This document shows, in pieces, positions 16,659 to 26,462 of a stretch of 64,000 nucleotides of DNA. The DNA comes from Rs1 sp000416275 (GTDB lineage Bacteria > Pseudomonadota > Gammaproteobacteria > Pseudomonadales > Balneatricaceae): positions 1,178,001-1,242,000 of the forward strand of contig OZ251574.1 of assembly GCA_965243635.1 (NCBI GenBank). Reading direction: 5' to 3'. The notes beneath the pieces were generated by a model. That model had not been told where the DNA came from. It searched no databases and worked only from the letters and a program-made list of their open reading frames with translations. Each line of letters starts with the position of its first letter. Within the stretch, counting starts at the first letter, position 1. Both the position numbers and the translations under genes were made by a program.

Positions 16659-17813
16659 CTAGCGCAGCTCGTCAACTAAGCGCGTCATAAAAGCTTCGCA
16701 CTGTTCTATTTGTTTAATGGCAATAAATTCATCGGGCTTGTGACCTTGCTCCATACTGCCAGGGCCACAGACTACCGTGGCCACCCCCAAGGCGTTACTA
16801 AAAAGTCCGCCCTCAGTGCCAAAACTAATGCTGGCAATCTCGCTATTGGCCGCCAACTTGCGGACAAATTCAATCGCTTGTGTATCTTCTGTAGTGCTCA
16901 ATCCTGGGTATTCGGTGAGTTGCTCTATGTTAATAGAACAATTTTTATGTTGCGCTTGCATCTGCGTACAGAGACTGTCGGCATACGCTTTAAATTCCGC
17001 GATCAGAGGCGCGCTGTCTTCTGCGCCTATATTGCGAATTTCAAAATCAAAACTAGCCAGCTTTGGCACAATATTTAATGCTGTGCCGCCTTTAACTGTA
17101 CCTACATGCACGGTGCTGTATGGCACTTCATAGCTATAGTCGAAAGGGCCTTGCTGGCATTTTTGCATGGCCAGCTGTTCTAGCCAAACAATTAAGCGTG
17201 CGGCAAAGTTAACTGCGTTAACCCCTTGTGGCGCCATCCCCGAATGGCATTCTTTACCATGTACAGTCACTCGTACCGCCACTTTACCTTTGTGCGCGGT
17301 CACTACTTTCATCGAAGTCGGTTCACCGATAATGCAAATTGCCGGTTTAATCGGATGTTGCTTCAGTGTGTCGATAAGACGACGCACCCCAATACAGCCA
17401 ATTTCCTCATCGTAAGAAAAAGCCAAATGCACGGGGATTTTTAATGGCTGCGCCACCAATTGCGGTACTGCGGCTAACACGACCGCGATAAAACCTTTCA
17501 TATCACAAGTGCCACGACCGTAATATAGCCCTTCTTTTTCAGTTAACTGAAAGGGATCAGTGTGCCAATTTTGCCCGCTAACCGGCACTGTATCGGTATG
17601 TCCCGACAGCATAATGCCCGGCTTATCACTGGAGCCTATGGTGGCGTGAAGGTTAGCTTTACCTCCCTGTTCATCGTAAATAAGCTCACTGGTCACGCCT
17701 TGAGCCAGCAGGTATTCTTGCACATATGCCATTAATTGAAGATTGGAGTGACAGCTAGTGGTATCAAAAGCGATCAAGCGCTGTAAAATTTGCAGAGAGA
17801 GTGGCTGTGCCAT
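16659..17813 (-). CDS. M20 family deacylase, ArgE-like
   Basis: About 384 residues. The ATG at 17813 has AGGA 8 bases upstream; a TTG at 17834 in the same frame is less likely. Metal-site motifs of M20A peptidases are present: LSGHTDTVPV, YYGRGTCDMKGF, catalytic glutamates in SYDEEIGCIGVR, then IGEPTS and a late histidine in EQGHKPDEF. ArgE hydrolyses N-acetylornithine; here, with the aminotransferase, permease and aldehyde dehydrogenase, removal of an acyl group from an N-acylated amine or amino acid is more likely than arginine synthesis (inference). It is first in its operon, under the best copy of the LysR dyad. Confidence 0.87.
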   Translation of the reverse strand: MAQPLSLQILQRLIAFDTTSCHSNLQLMAYVQEYLLAQGVTSELIYDEQGGKANLHATIGSSDKPGIMLSGHTDTVPVSGQNWHTDPFQLTEKEGLYYGRGTCDMKGFIAVVLAAVPQLVAQPLKIPVHLAFSYDEEIGCIGVRRLIDTLKQHPIKPAICIIGEPTSMKVVTAHKGKVAVRVTVHGKECHSGMAPQGVNAVNFAARLIVWLEQLAMQKCQQGPFDYSYEVPYSTVHVGTVKGGTALNIVPKLASFDFEIRNIGAEDSAPLIAEFKAYADSLCTQMQAQHKNCSINIEQLTEYPGLSTTEDTQAIEFVRKLAANSEIASISFGTEGGLFSNALGVATVVCGPGSMEQGHKPDEFIAIKQIEQCEAFMTRLVDELR

Positions 17814-18696
17814 GGTGGATCCTATGTCAGTCAATATTTGCTCAGCGCTTATAACACTGGGTGAACGTCACAATTAGTGAGATATCCGAGCATAGGACAA
17901 ATCTTTAGATTATTAAAATAGTATTAAATTCTTATTTGGATTAATAAAAGCTATCCAAGAGTATCAGCGGTTGTCGGGTAAAGTTTTATTGATTGAGAGC
18001 GCTGCTTGGCTCTGTCAATTTGGAATATGTTTTATAAATTAAGTCATGCAACAGTTATTTTATATGAGTCAAATTTTTTGCTAGATGGGTCACAAATAGC
18101 AGCATTATCGGCAGCTATTTATGAATCGAAAAAATCTGGCTAAAAAGCAGTAATGCCTAAATAATTGGAAAACGGTGATATTGCCAATAAAATAGTCAGT
18201 TGATTGGAGTGGCAGAGCGGTAGCTATTAAGCAGGTACAACTATATTAGATCTGCATGATTGGCAAATATCCTAATGAATTAAGCTAGAGTTCCCACCAG
18301 CCAAACATGCAATATGAATACTGCGATAGGCAGGATAAATCTAAAAAAAACACCGAGTTCTACGGTGATCTATTCAAGATTGTCGACAATATCCTCATAT
18401 TGCGGTAAAATCACTGGGAATATCGATGATTTTAAAATTCACATCTGTCAGATGTTGCCAGGTATTTGACTAAAAAACTACTGGCTGACTAATAGCAGAG
18501 GCACCAAAGAGTGCTTGAAGCTTATGGTAAATATTTAAAGAACGTGCCGTTACGCTCTACAGATAGGAATCAAAGCGCAGTATTAAATTACACCAAGCTC
18601 AGAATTCTATTGATCGGTTGCGGTCGTAAGTAAGCTTAAATAGCCAATAAAAATTCCTAATAATGACAATGTTATTAACTACAGCGGGAAGCGTGT
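17814..18696. other. Long intergenic region between the catabolic island and acnB
   Basis: About 880 bp between divergent genes. The left end holds the LysR dyad. The middle (17960-18660) has only short frames with frequent stops and looks like decayed sequence. No terminal repeats of families A-E were found. It should contain the acnB promoter, which I cannot place. Confidence 0.4.
17936..17958. promoter_or_regulatory. Candidate LysR operator, perfect TTGGAT-N11-ATCCAA
   Basis: TTGGAT at 17936-17941 and ATCCAA at 17953-17958, perfect complements with an 11-base spacer, about 120-145 bp upstream of the M20 gene. It shares the core AAAAGCTATCCAAG with the site at 6172-6194. Confidence 0.65.
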
Positions 18697-21507
18697 ATGA
18701 ATTTGTACTTAGACTATATAGAAGAAATCAAAAGCCGTAAAACAGATCTAGGATTGGCTCCTCTGCCAATTGATAGCAGCGAATTGTTAACGGAAATTAT
18801 TACTCAAATTAAAGACCTAGGGAATGAGCACCGTGAGGATTCTCTTAATTTCTTCATTTATAACACGTTACCGGGTACGACTAGTGCGGCAGGTGTAAAA
18901 GCTAAATTTTTAAAAGAAATTATTCTAGCCGAATCTGTCGTTGCAGAAATCACCCCCAGCTTTGCCTTTGAGTTGCTTTCGCATATGAAAGGCGGCCCAT
19001 CGGTTGAAGTTCTTTTAGATCTGTCCCTAGGTGATGATGCCGCAATTGCAACATCGGCGGCAGAGGTGCTTAAGACTCAAGTGTTTCTGTATGATGCAGA
19101 CACAGAGCGACTCGCTACAGCATTTAAAAATGGCAATAGTATAGCCAAGGATGTTCTCGAAAGTTATGCTCGGGCAGATTTTTTTACTAAGCTTCCTGAA
19201 ATAGACGAAGAAATCGATGTGGTAACTTACATTGCCGCCGAAGGTGATATTTCTACGGATTTATTATCACCGGGTAATCAAGCTCACTCTCGATCAGACC
19301 GTGAATTACACGGTAAATGCATGATATCTCCAGAAGCTCAAGCTAAAATCGAAGAGTTTAAAACGTTATATCCGGGCAAAAAGGTGATGTTAATCGCTGA
19401 AAAAGGCACCATGGGTGTAGGTTCTTCTAGAATGTCGGGCGTTAACAACGTTGCCCTATGGGCGGGCGAACAAGCCAGTCCTTATATTCCATTCGTTAAC
19501 TTCGCTCCAGTAGTGGCGGGAACTAACGGTATATCACCGATCTTTTTAACCACCGTTGGGGTAACTGGCGGGATCGGCTTAGATCTTAAAAACTGGGTTA
19601 AAAAGCTTGATGCAAACGGTAAGACGGTACTTAACGACAATGGTGATCCGGTTCTTGTACAGAGCTATTCGGTAGAAACAGGTACAGTACTTACTATCAA
19701 TACCAAGCAGAAAAAGTTATATAAAGGCGATCAAGAGCTGGTCGACATATCATCCGCTTTTACTCCACAATCAGTTGAATTTATGAAAGCTGGTGGCTCA
19801 TACGCGATAGTGTTCGGTAAAAAATTGCAGAATTTCGCGTCTCAAACGCTTAGCATTGCACTAAAACCGGTTTTTGCCCCCTCTCAAGAAATCTCTCATG
19901 CCGGTCAGGGCCTGACGGCTGTTGAAAAAATATTCAACAAAAACGCTGTTGGCGTCACAGAGGGAGCCGTTTTACATGCAGGGTCCGATGTTCGTGTCAC
20001 CGTCAATATTGTTGGCTCTCAAGATACCACCGGCCTGATGACCTCTCAAGAATTAGAGTCTATGGCGGCAACGACAATCTCTCCGATTGTTGATGGAGCC
20101 TATCAATCAGGTTGTCATACCGCGTCAGTTTGGGATAAAAAAGCACAAGCCAATATTCCTAAGTTGATGAGTTTTATGCATAACTTTGGTCTTATCACCG
20201 CGCGTGATCCCGAGGGCGTTTATCTGCCTATGACCGATGTTATTCACAAGGTTTTAAACGATATCACCATCGATGAATGGGCGATCATCATCGGTGGAGA
20301 TTCCCATACTAGAATGTCTAAAGGTGTGGCATTCGGCGCTGACTCAGGTACCGTCGCACTTGCGCTGGCGACAGGTGAGGCGACCATGCCAATCCCTGAG
20401 TCGGTTAAAGTGACTTTTAAAGGCAAGATGAAAGGGCATATAGATTTTCGTGATGTAGTGCATGCCACGCAGTCTCAAATGCTCAAGCAGTTCGGGGATA
20501 ATATCTTCCAAGGTAGAATCATCGAAGTACACATAGGTACATTACTCGCCGATCAAGCCTTTACATTTACCGACTGGACTGCCGAGATGAAGGCGAAAGG
20601 TTCTATCTGTATTTCTCAAGATGACAAGTTGATTGAATCTTTAGAAATAGCTAAGAGCCGCATCCAAATAATGATCAATAAAGGTATGGAAAATGACGCG
20701 CGAGTTCTGCATGGTTTAATTGCCAAAGCCGATCAGCGGATTTCCGAAATAACATCCGGTGAGATTCCTGCCTTGAAGCCAGATAATAATGCTAAGTATT
20801 ATTCGGAATTAGTGGTGGATCTTGATCTGATTGATGAGCCGATGATTGCAGACCCTGATGTAAATAATGAAGACGTCTCAAAACGCTATACCCATGACGT
20901 GATTAGACAACTCTCTTATTATGATGGTAGTAGAGATGTTGATCTCGGATTTGTCGGATCTTGCATGGTACATAAAGGTGATCTACAAATAATTTCACAG
21001 ATGTTTAGAAATATAGAGGCAAAAAATGGCAGTATTGAGTTTAAAGCACCGCTGATTGTCGCCGCCCCGACGTATAACATCATCGATGAATTAAAAGCAG
21101 AAGGTGATTGGGATATATTACAAAAATACTCAGGTTTTGAGTTTGATGATAGTAACCCCAAAGAGTCAGCTCGAACTAAATACGAGAACATGATGTATCT
21201 TGAGCGACCAGGCTGTAATTTATGTATGGGTAATCAGGAGAAAGCTGAAAAAGGTGACACTGTATTGGCTACCTCTACTCGTCTCTTCCAAGGGCGAGTG
21301 GTAGAGGACTCCGAGCGCAAGAAAGGTGAATCATTACTAGCATCCACTCCAGTGGTGGTTTTATCGGCAATTTTGGGACGCACTCCCAGTATGGATGAGT
21401 ACAAAAAAGCAGTGGACGGTATTAACCTAACTGACTTTGCGCCTCCTCTGGAAGCTATGACCACAACACCGACTGCTGTGCCTGTTAAAATAATGAACCC
21501 TATGTAG
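18697..21507 (+). CDS. acnB: Aconitate hydratase B
   Basis: 936 residues, longer than the 865 of E. coli AcnB. The N-terminal HEAT-like region (1-165) is followed by the swivel domain and the catalytic core. Iron-sulphur ligands lie in FVGSCMVHKGD (Cys about 755) and RPGCNLCMGNQ (Cys about 838 and 841). LGRTPSMDEY near the C-terminus is typical. It interconverts citrate and isocitrate in the TCA cycle; AcnB proteins can also hydrate 2-methyl-cis-aconitate. It stands alone, with long gene-free flanks. The extra length seems to be insertions in the swivel region (residues about 295-350), not a fusion. Confidence 0.95.
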   Translation: MNLYLDYIEEIKSRKTDLGLAPLPIDSSELLTEIITQIKDLGNEHREDSLNFFIYNTLPGTTSAAGVKAKFLKEIILAESVVAEITPSFAFELLSHMKGGPSVEVLLDLSLGDDAAIATSAAEVLKTQVFLYDADTERLATAFKNGNSIAKDVLESYARADFFTKLPEIDEEIDVVTYIAAEGDISTDLLSPGNQAHSRSDRELHGKCMISPEAQAKIEEFKTLYPGKKVMLIAEKGTMGVGSSRMSGVNNVALWAGEQASPYIPFVNFAPVVAGTNGISPIFLTTVGVTGGIGLDLKNWVKKLDANGKTVLNDNGDPVLVQSYSVETGTVLTINTKQKKLYKGDQELVDISSAFTPQSVEFMKAGGSYAIVFGKKLQNFASQTLSIALKPVFAPSQEISHAGQGLTAVEKIFNKNAVGVTEGAVLHAGSDVRVTVNIVGSQDTTGLMTSQELESMAATTISPIVDGAYQSGCHTASVWDKKAQANIPKLMSFMHNFGLITARDPEGVYLPMTDVIHKVLNDITIDEWAIIIGGDSHTRMSKGVAFGADSGTVALALATGEATMPIPESVKVTFKGKMKGHIDFRDVVHATQSQMLKQFGDNIFQGRIIEVHIGTLLADQAFTFTDWTAEMKAKGSICISQDDKLIESLEIAKSRIQIMINKGMENDARVLHGLIAKADQRISEITSGEIPALKPDNNAKYYSELVVDLDLIDEPMIADPDVNNEDVSKRYTHDVIRQLSYYDGSRDVDLGFVGSCMVHKGDLQIISQMFRNIEAKNGSIEFKAPLIVAAPTYNIIDELKAEGDWDILQKYSGFEFDDSNPKESARTKYENMMYLERPGCNLCMGNQEKAEKGDTVLATSTRLFQGRVVEDSERKKGESLLASTPVVVLSAILGRTPSMDEYKKAVDGINLTDFAPPLEAMTTTPTAVPVKIMNPM

Positions 21508-21775
21508 GCAAGTCTGGCGTATTGAGAAGTTTGTGCTTGCTGCTAACATTTTTGTCCGGATGCTATATGTCGGCAGCTGTTTTTATCATCACTACTTCTC
21601 TACGTGCCAGAGGCGTGTGTCATTTGTTGATAGGTTCTGTAGTTAGCAGAGTAAGTTGCAGCGAAAGAAGTTAACCACAGCAGCAACACAGCGAGCGTTA
21701 AAATAGCTAGCTCATGTTTCGATTGCTGAAGTGGTTAATTTTGTGCTCGTCGTTATCATCTAACTTTGAATATTA

Positions 21776-21935
21776 CCTGAATCAGAGACTTCACTGCACC
21801 ACATAGCACAAGCTCTGATTCTACAGCGGTTAGAAAAATACCCGCTGAGCCTACTGCGGTGCAGCTAAGATTTTTAATCCCGATGTAGAATCAATATCTT
21901 ACACTCTGTATTCACTTTGAAGTCACGGATTCAGG
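21776..21935 (-). mobile_element. Family A element, intact, reverse orientation
   Basis: 160 bp from CCTGAATCAGAGACTTCA to TGAAGTCACGGATTCAGG, flanked by TATTA at 21771-21775 and 21936-21940, a perfect 5-bp duplication. The two halves are imperfect inverted repeats. No coding capacity. Confidence 0.9.
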
Positions 21936-22022
21936 TATTAGCTAAGGCCTAGGGGATAAATGGGCCGTGGTATTGTTCCGTAATCCAATACAGAGTAATC
22001 CACAGTGCAAAGTGCGCCGCTA

Positions 22023-22560
22023 TCACAGACAATTACTTTTTTGCAATAGGCTCAAATGCCGCTCGAAAGTGTTGCGTTGATTTAGTGCGTCCACAGATTT
22101 TAGCTGAGGGTCGATGTTAAAAATTTGAAATTGACTGAGGTTCAAAATCTGCTGGGCAATACTGACTACTCGCGCTTCTATGTCTTTTATTTTTAATACT
22201 ACGCAATCGCCAAAACCTTTCTTTAAAGCGCCTATGATTGGGCCAGAGCCTATTACTAAACCGCTCCCTTAACAAATGATTTTTGTGGTAACGCAAAGGG
22301 GCCCCGACCCATACTCGGCTCTGTTTTGACCTTCACTTGTACTCCTAGTTGAGAGTTTATTAGCTCTAATGCAGTCTTTAGATCGACAAGTGGACCAAAG
22401 CAGACAAAAGTTTAACCTGAGACCTTTTATCGCCCTTCATTTGAATGTCGTTATCCCCGTTTTCCAGCCAGCATTGTCTAGCAGCTGTGCTGATTTTTCA
22501 GGTATAGGTAGCATTGAGCTTGGTTTCAGCATCCGCTTCCGGCAGAGAATGGATTGAAAA
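22023..22560 (-). pseudogene. Decayed protein-coding gene, family not recognised
   Basis: On the minus strand an open segment reads GLVIGSGPIIGALKKGFGDC and continues for about 80 residues to a stop at 22023. Upstream, in shifted frames, are FGPLVDLKTALELINSQLGV and KTEPSMGRGPFALPQKSF. Together these look like one gene broken by frameshifts and stops. I cannot name the family. Confidence 0.4.
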
Positions 22561-22645
22561 GTGTTTCGCAACACTTCCTATATCTTTATAAATCGTATCC
22601 AATATCACTTGTTTATAGATGGCTAACCCGATTAATTATTATAGT

Positions 22646-22794
22646 GAGACCTCTGCATAACTATTGCGCTCGGTGATACTGCGTTAAAAATCGGCTCAAT
22701 ATGCTCATTTACACCAGTAAACTCCGCTATCTCGCCGGTTTTTGCCTTGCCTTGTCTTGTCTTACCTTCGCTCGCAACGTCATGCTGAGGTCTC
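22646..22794. mobile_element. Family B element, intact, short form
   Basis: 149 bp between GAGACCTCTGCATAAC and its near-complement at the right end (ATGCTGAGGTCTC). It is flanked by ATAGT at 22641-22645 and 22795-22799. It lacks the internal segment with GGGCACACTGACTCC found in the 203-bp copies. No coding capacity. Confidence 0.85.
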
Positions 22795-23079
22795 ATAGTT
22801 ACTATTTATTTATCAATTTTTAGTAAAACTTTCACAGTTAAGTAGATTTTATTTTTATTTCATTATATCTTGAATCAATGCTTAAATAGCCCAGTCATCA
22901 ATTGCTGCATCTGTGTCGAACAATCATCTTTTATCAGTTGGCAGAAAGTGATTTTTCGATGAAAATTCTTAATAATCAATCGTTGGTAATTGAAGAGGAA
23001 CTATAAATGATGCCCGTTGCTGTGTTAGATATTAATTGGAATACACGTTTTCAGAGGGAATGAGAACACAAAATTTGAC

Positions 23080-23192
23080 TTCTACAGCACAGTTGAAAAT
23101 TTTAGTTCCCTTTATAAGGTTTAGTGGAGTTTTTCAAACTGTTGTACGATCAATAGCTTGTAAAAAGAGAGCAGTGAAGTCACGGATTCAGG
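23080..23192 (+). repeat. Family A element, degenerate, left part missing
   Basis: It aligns with the A consensus from the internal TCTACAGTGGAATTG to the intact right end GTGAAGTCACGGATTCAGG. It lies 60 bp upstream of the DadA-like gene. Confidence 0.55.
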
Positions 23193-23250
23193 TGCTAGTT
23201 AATAATTCCAGCTATACAGAGCTTTTAAATAATCTTATTTTTTGAGTAAC

Positions 23251-24507
23251 ATGATGAACGTAGTCGTTATTGGTGGAGGGGTTGTCGGTGTGACAACTGC
23301 CTATTATTTGGCTCAAGCAGGTATGGATGTCACTGTATTAGAGGCGCAGGAGCAGTATGGAGATTTTGGCGCAACAGCGGGCAACGCTGGATTTCTAAGC
23401 CCCAGTGATGCCTTTGCTTGGGCGTCACCTTCGGCTTTGAAAGTGGCGATTAAATCGCTGCTAAATCCAGAGTTAGGGGTGCAGTATAAATTTCATATGG
23501 ATCCAGCTTTATGGGCTTGGACCGCATCATTTTTATCGCAGTGTCGGCGCAGTAAGTGGCTACAAAATTCAGACTCGAAATTTAAGCTGGCGCAGTATTC
23601 CATCGATATGTTGACTGAGTTACGAGAGACTACGAACATAGACTTTGATGTGAGTGATCAGGGGATTATCTATGCGAGTAGAAGTACCAGTGAATTACAA
23701 AAACTGAGTGAGCATTTTAACTTTTTGGGGGAGCGAGGGCTCGAGCTAGAATTACTTGACCGAGATGCACTACATCAAAAAATGCCACTGCTGCAAAGCG
23801 ATAGTAATATTTACGCTGGTGCGGTTTTCTCGCCCAATTGTAAAACTGGTGACTCTAGCAAATTCACCCGAGAACTGGCGCAGTGGTGCATTAAAAATAG
23901 CCGGTGTAAGTTTATTTGGGGTGCTGCAGTGGAGTCTATAGTTAGGGAAAATAATAAAATCTCTAGTATTGTGACTTCCAAAGGTGAATTTAAGGCAGAT
24001 GCGTATGTATTGGCTGCGGGTGCCCACAGTAGTATTTTAGCGCAATCGCTAGGTATTAAATTACCCATTTATCCGATAAAAGGGTTTTCCATAACGGCAC
24101 CCTTAATTAATCCTGACATACCGCAGATGCCGGGTTTTGATGATACTGATAAGTTAGTCGCTTTATCTGTGTTAGGGGATCGTCTGCGAATTGTTTCTTC
24201 CGCGGTCTTTGATGGCTTTGATACCACTCATCGTCAACAAGATTTTCAGGCGATTTTACGTCTTGCCAAGGAAATACTTCCCGATGTCGCTGATTATAGC
24301 GATGTCAAATACTGGGCAGGTTTACGGCCGATGACCCCGAGATCTCTGCCGATACTAGGGGCTAGTCCGATACAAAATTTATATTTAAATGTCGGTCATG
24401 GCAATTTGGGTTGGACTCTCTCCTGCGGCACAGGAAAAATTATTGCTGATATCATCGCCAAAAAAACACCGAAATTAAGTATGGATTTATTTCAATTCAA
24501 ACTTTAG
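23251..24507 (+). CDS. DadA-like FAD-dependent amino acid oxidoreductase
   Basis: About 418 residues from the ATG at 23251; a TTG three codons earlier is possible. The N-terminal FAD fold MMNVVVIGGGVVGVTTAYYL, GATAGNAGFLSPSDAFAWASP (the DadA NAG-type motif) and the C-terminal YWAGLRPMTPRSLPILGASP with VGHGNLGWTLSCGTG are classic for D-amino acid dehydrogenase small-subunit and related DAO-family enzymes. It likely oxidises a D-amino acid, or an N-substituted one, and passes electrons to the respiratory chain. The downstream EamA exporter may be unrelated. Its promoter region is partly made of a degenerate A element. Confidence 0.88.
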   Translation: MMNVVVIGGGVVGVTTAYYLAQAGMDVTVLEAQEQYGDFGATAGNAGFLSPSDAFAWASPSALKVAIKSLLNPELGVQYKFHMDPALWAWTASFLSQCRRSKWLQNSDSKFKLAQYSIDMLTELRETTNIDFDVSDQGIIYASRSTSELQKLSEHFNFLGERGLELELLDRDALHQKMPLLQSDSNIYAGAVFSPNCKTGDSSKFTRELAQWCIKNSRCKFIWGAAVESIVRENNKISSIVTSKGEFKADAYVLAAGAHSSILAQSLGIKLPIYPIKGFSITAPLINPDIPQMPGFDDTDKLVALSVLGDRLRIVSSAVFDGFDTTHRQQDFQAILRLAKEILPDVADYSDVKYWAGLRPMTPRSLPILGASPIQNLYLNVGHGNLGWTLSCGTGKIIADIIAKKTPKLSMDLFQFKL

Positions 24508-24801
24508 CTTAGTGCATAGGCGCGATTATCCCACGTTTACGTAACGATAAAATATTTATATTTACAAAAATACTGTCAACCGTAAATACCAACCATCACT
24601 ACCAACACTTAAGGAAATACCCAGCTTAGTCTGTAGCCATCAAATAAACTTCGATGGTAAAAGCATAGAAAAAGCACTCCCTTGAATAGATAAACACAGA
24701 CGAATAAAGACAACATAAATACAAATTTCTCTTGAACAATATCCAATTAAAACAGAGTATGACGAATTACAAAAACTTCATACGCATGGAAAGTAATCAA
24801 A

Positions 24802-25704
24802 ATGGATTTAAATGTTAATAAAACCACCATCGCAATGACAACAAAGCTTAACTCTCAAGCAGTGCTTTGGGTACTAGCTGGCACCGGTATATTTTCGATA
24901 ATATTTGCCTCGGGTAAATTTTTTGGAGGAGCCGATTGGGTTTGGCAAATTATATTTTTCCGTTATCTTTCAGGCTTAATGCTGATGCTTGTGATCGCTA
25001 AATTTAAGAGAGGTAAAATTGAGTTTAGCCCTAAATGGCCCCTACATATATCCCGTGCTCTAGTGGGTGGTGCTGGAGGCTACGCCGCTATTTATGCTGC
25101 GGCTAATATGCCAGTGGCAGATGCTGCAGCAATAGGATTATTAGATAGTGTCATCGCAATCGTCTTGGGAATATTTATATTCGGTGAGTTTATTAGCGCT
25201 AAACGCTGGTATGCGATTGCAGGTTGTTTGATTGGCGCATTGGTGGTGTTATTTGATAGGGGGGCATTTCAAGGGACTACAGTATTAGGACTCCCCGCTT
25301 TAATTGCTTTGTGTGGGGCTATTTTTTTAGCGATAGAAAGTGTGCTGATTAGAGCCTTGGCTACAGCTGAAGATATCATTGTAGTCCTATTACAAGTAAA
25401 CCTATTTGGCACTCTGCTTTTTGCGATCCCGGCCATTAATATCTGGGATGCAACGAACATTGAAATGAAACTGCTGCTCTGTCTACTTGGTCCATTGGCT
25501 ATTTTAGGTCAATATTGCAATATCCGCGGTTATCAAATGGCGGGGTTGTCCATCGTAGCCCCGGTGGGTTATAGCTGGATAATCTTCGCCTTGGCGATAG
25601 ACCAGCTATTTTTTGGCGTGGCTTTTGGTTATCTTACAATATTGGGAGCTACTGCTATTTTAATCAGTGGATATCTACTGACTAGATCAGCAGATAATGC
25701 TTGA
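24802..25704 (+). CDS. EamA/DMT family transporter
   Basis: 300 residues with about ten membrane helices in two EamA repeats (first near residues 17-130, second near 160-295). Typical motifs: FFRYLSGLMLM, AAANMPVADAAAIGLLDSVIAIVLGIFIFGE, and in the second half YQMAGLSIVAPVGYSW. It is a metabolite exporter or uptake carrier of unknown substrate in the inner membrane. An internal ATG at 24835 (MTTKLN) could be the start, since the first 11 residues are outside the fold. 294 gene-free bases separate it from the DadA-like gene; I see no feature in them. Confidence 0.85.
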   Translation: MDLNVNKTTIAMTTKLNSQAVLWVLAGTGIFSIIFASGKFFGGADWVWQIIFFRYLSGLMLMLVIAKFKRGKIEFSPKWPLHISRALVGGAGGYAAIYAAANMPVADAAAIGLLDSVIAIVLGIFIFGEFISAKRWYAIAGCLIGALVVLFDRGAFQGTTVLGLPALIALCGAIFLAIESVLIRALATAEDIIVVLLQVNLFGTLLFAIPAINIWDATNIEMKLLLCLLGPLAILGQYCNIRGYQMAGLSIVAPVGYSWIIFALAIDQLFFGVAFGYLTILGATAILISGYLLTRSADNA

Positions 25705-25819
25705 GTCCCCCATTAATCATCCTCCTTGTTCAGTATAAAAAAGGCGTTTTAACCAACCGATTACAAGGGCCTATGCTTTTAAGCTTTTCTGTGGCAGGAA
25801 AAGCCAAGCTTACGTTAAA

Positions 25820-25979
25820 CCTGAATCCGTGACTTCAAAGTGAATACAGAGTGTAAGATATTGGTTTTACGGTGGAATTGAAAAATCTTAGCTGCACCCG
25901 TAGATTCAGCGGGCATTTTCCTAACCGCTGTAAAATCAAGAGCTTGCGCTATGTGGTGCAGTGAAGTTACTGATTCAGG
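25820..25979 (+). mobile_element. Family A element, intact, forward orientation
   Basis: 160 bp from CCTGAATCCGTGACTTCA to TGAAGTTACTGATTCAGG, with TTAAA at 25815-25819 and 25980-25984. Its right end supplies the last codons and the stop of the decayed lipoprotein gene read from the other strand. Confidence 0.9.
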
Positions 25980-26270
25980 TTAAAGATAACCCCATCCACA
26001 TCTACGCTAAAAACCGCCTCAAAATATATTAGAACACCCGTGTAATGCTCAGTACGCTTATAAATAAGTAAATTATACCCTTCCATTCTCTCCTTTTCTT
26101 CAGGGATGCCATAAACTGTAAATAGTTCAGCAAGACCTCTGCCACTCCCAGTGGGATAATAATTCCTTATACGCTTTATTGGTTGGACTGGAAGCGAGTA
26201 TCGCTGAGCACCCAGCAAGTATCACTAACGAAAAAACAACTAATAATCTAATCACGCTAAATATTCTCAT
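25967..26270 (-). pseudogene. Small lipoprotein gene broken by a frameshift; 3' end replaced by a family A element
   Basis: From ATG at 26270 the frame gives a lipoprotein signal (MRIFSVIRLLVV then LAGCSA, lipobox LAGC) and stops at 26127. A second frame overlapping it continues with sensible protein (GRGLAELFTVYGIPEEKERM and YNLLIYKRTEHYTGVLIYF) to a stop at 25967. A one-base indel at about 26140-26200 would join them into an approximately 100-residue outer-membrane lipoprotein. The final residues NLNQ and the stop come from the end of the A element, so the original C-terminus is lost. Family unknown. Confidence 0.6.
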
Positions 26271-26462
26271 CCCTTTACATCAATCGACTTAGCTATTGTG
26301 TCATTAGAGAGCTGTATCAGCTTTTTTGGACCAAACGATCTTAATCACTCTCTATATCCACAAAAAAACATCCGCTGTTCTTTATCACTTAATAAGCATC
26401 TTACATAAACTTTTGACTTTTAAAGTACACTCCCAGTAATTTAGCAGATTTAACTCTATTTC

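Larger units (their letters stand above)
21508..23241. other. Decayed region with mobile repeats after acnB
   Basis: 1.7 kb without an intact gene. It holds an intact family A element (21776-21935), a broken minus-strand frame (22023-22560), an intact family B element (22646-22794) and a degenerate A copy (23080-23192). The reading frame that spans 23036-23245 is just the A copy read through. Confidence 0.7.

Noticed and set aside
13581..17813. Ectoine degradation (doe) cluster
   Set aside because: An aminotransferase and a deacylase are present, but the ectoine hydrolase and the AsnC-type regulator are absent, and the aldehyde dehydrogenase looks PuuC-like.
23036..23245. 69-residue reading frame upstream of the DadA-like gene
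   Set aside because: It is a read-through of a degenerate family A element, with no ribosome site or protein-like composition.
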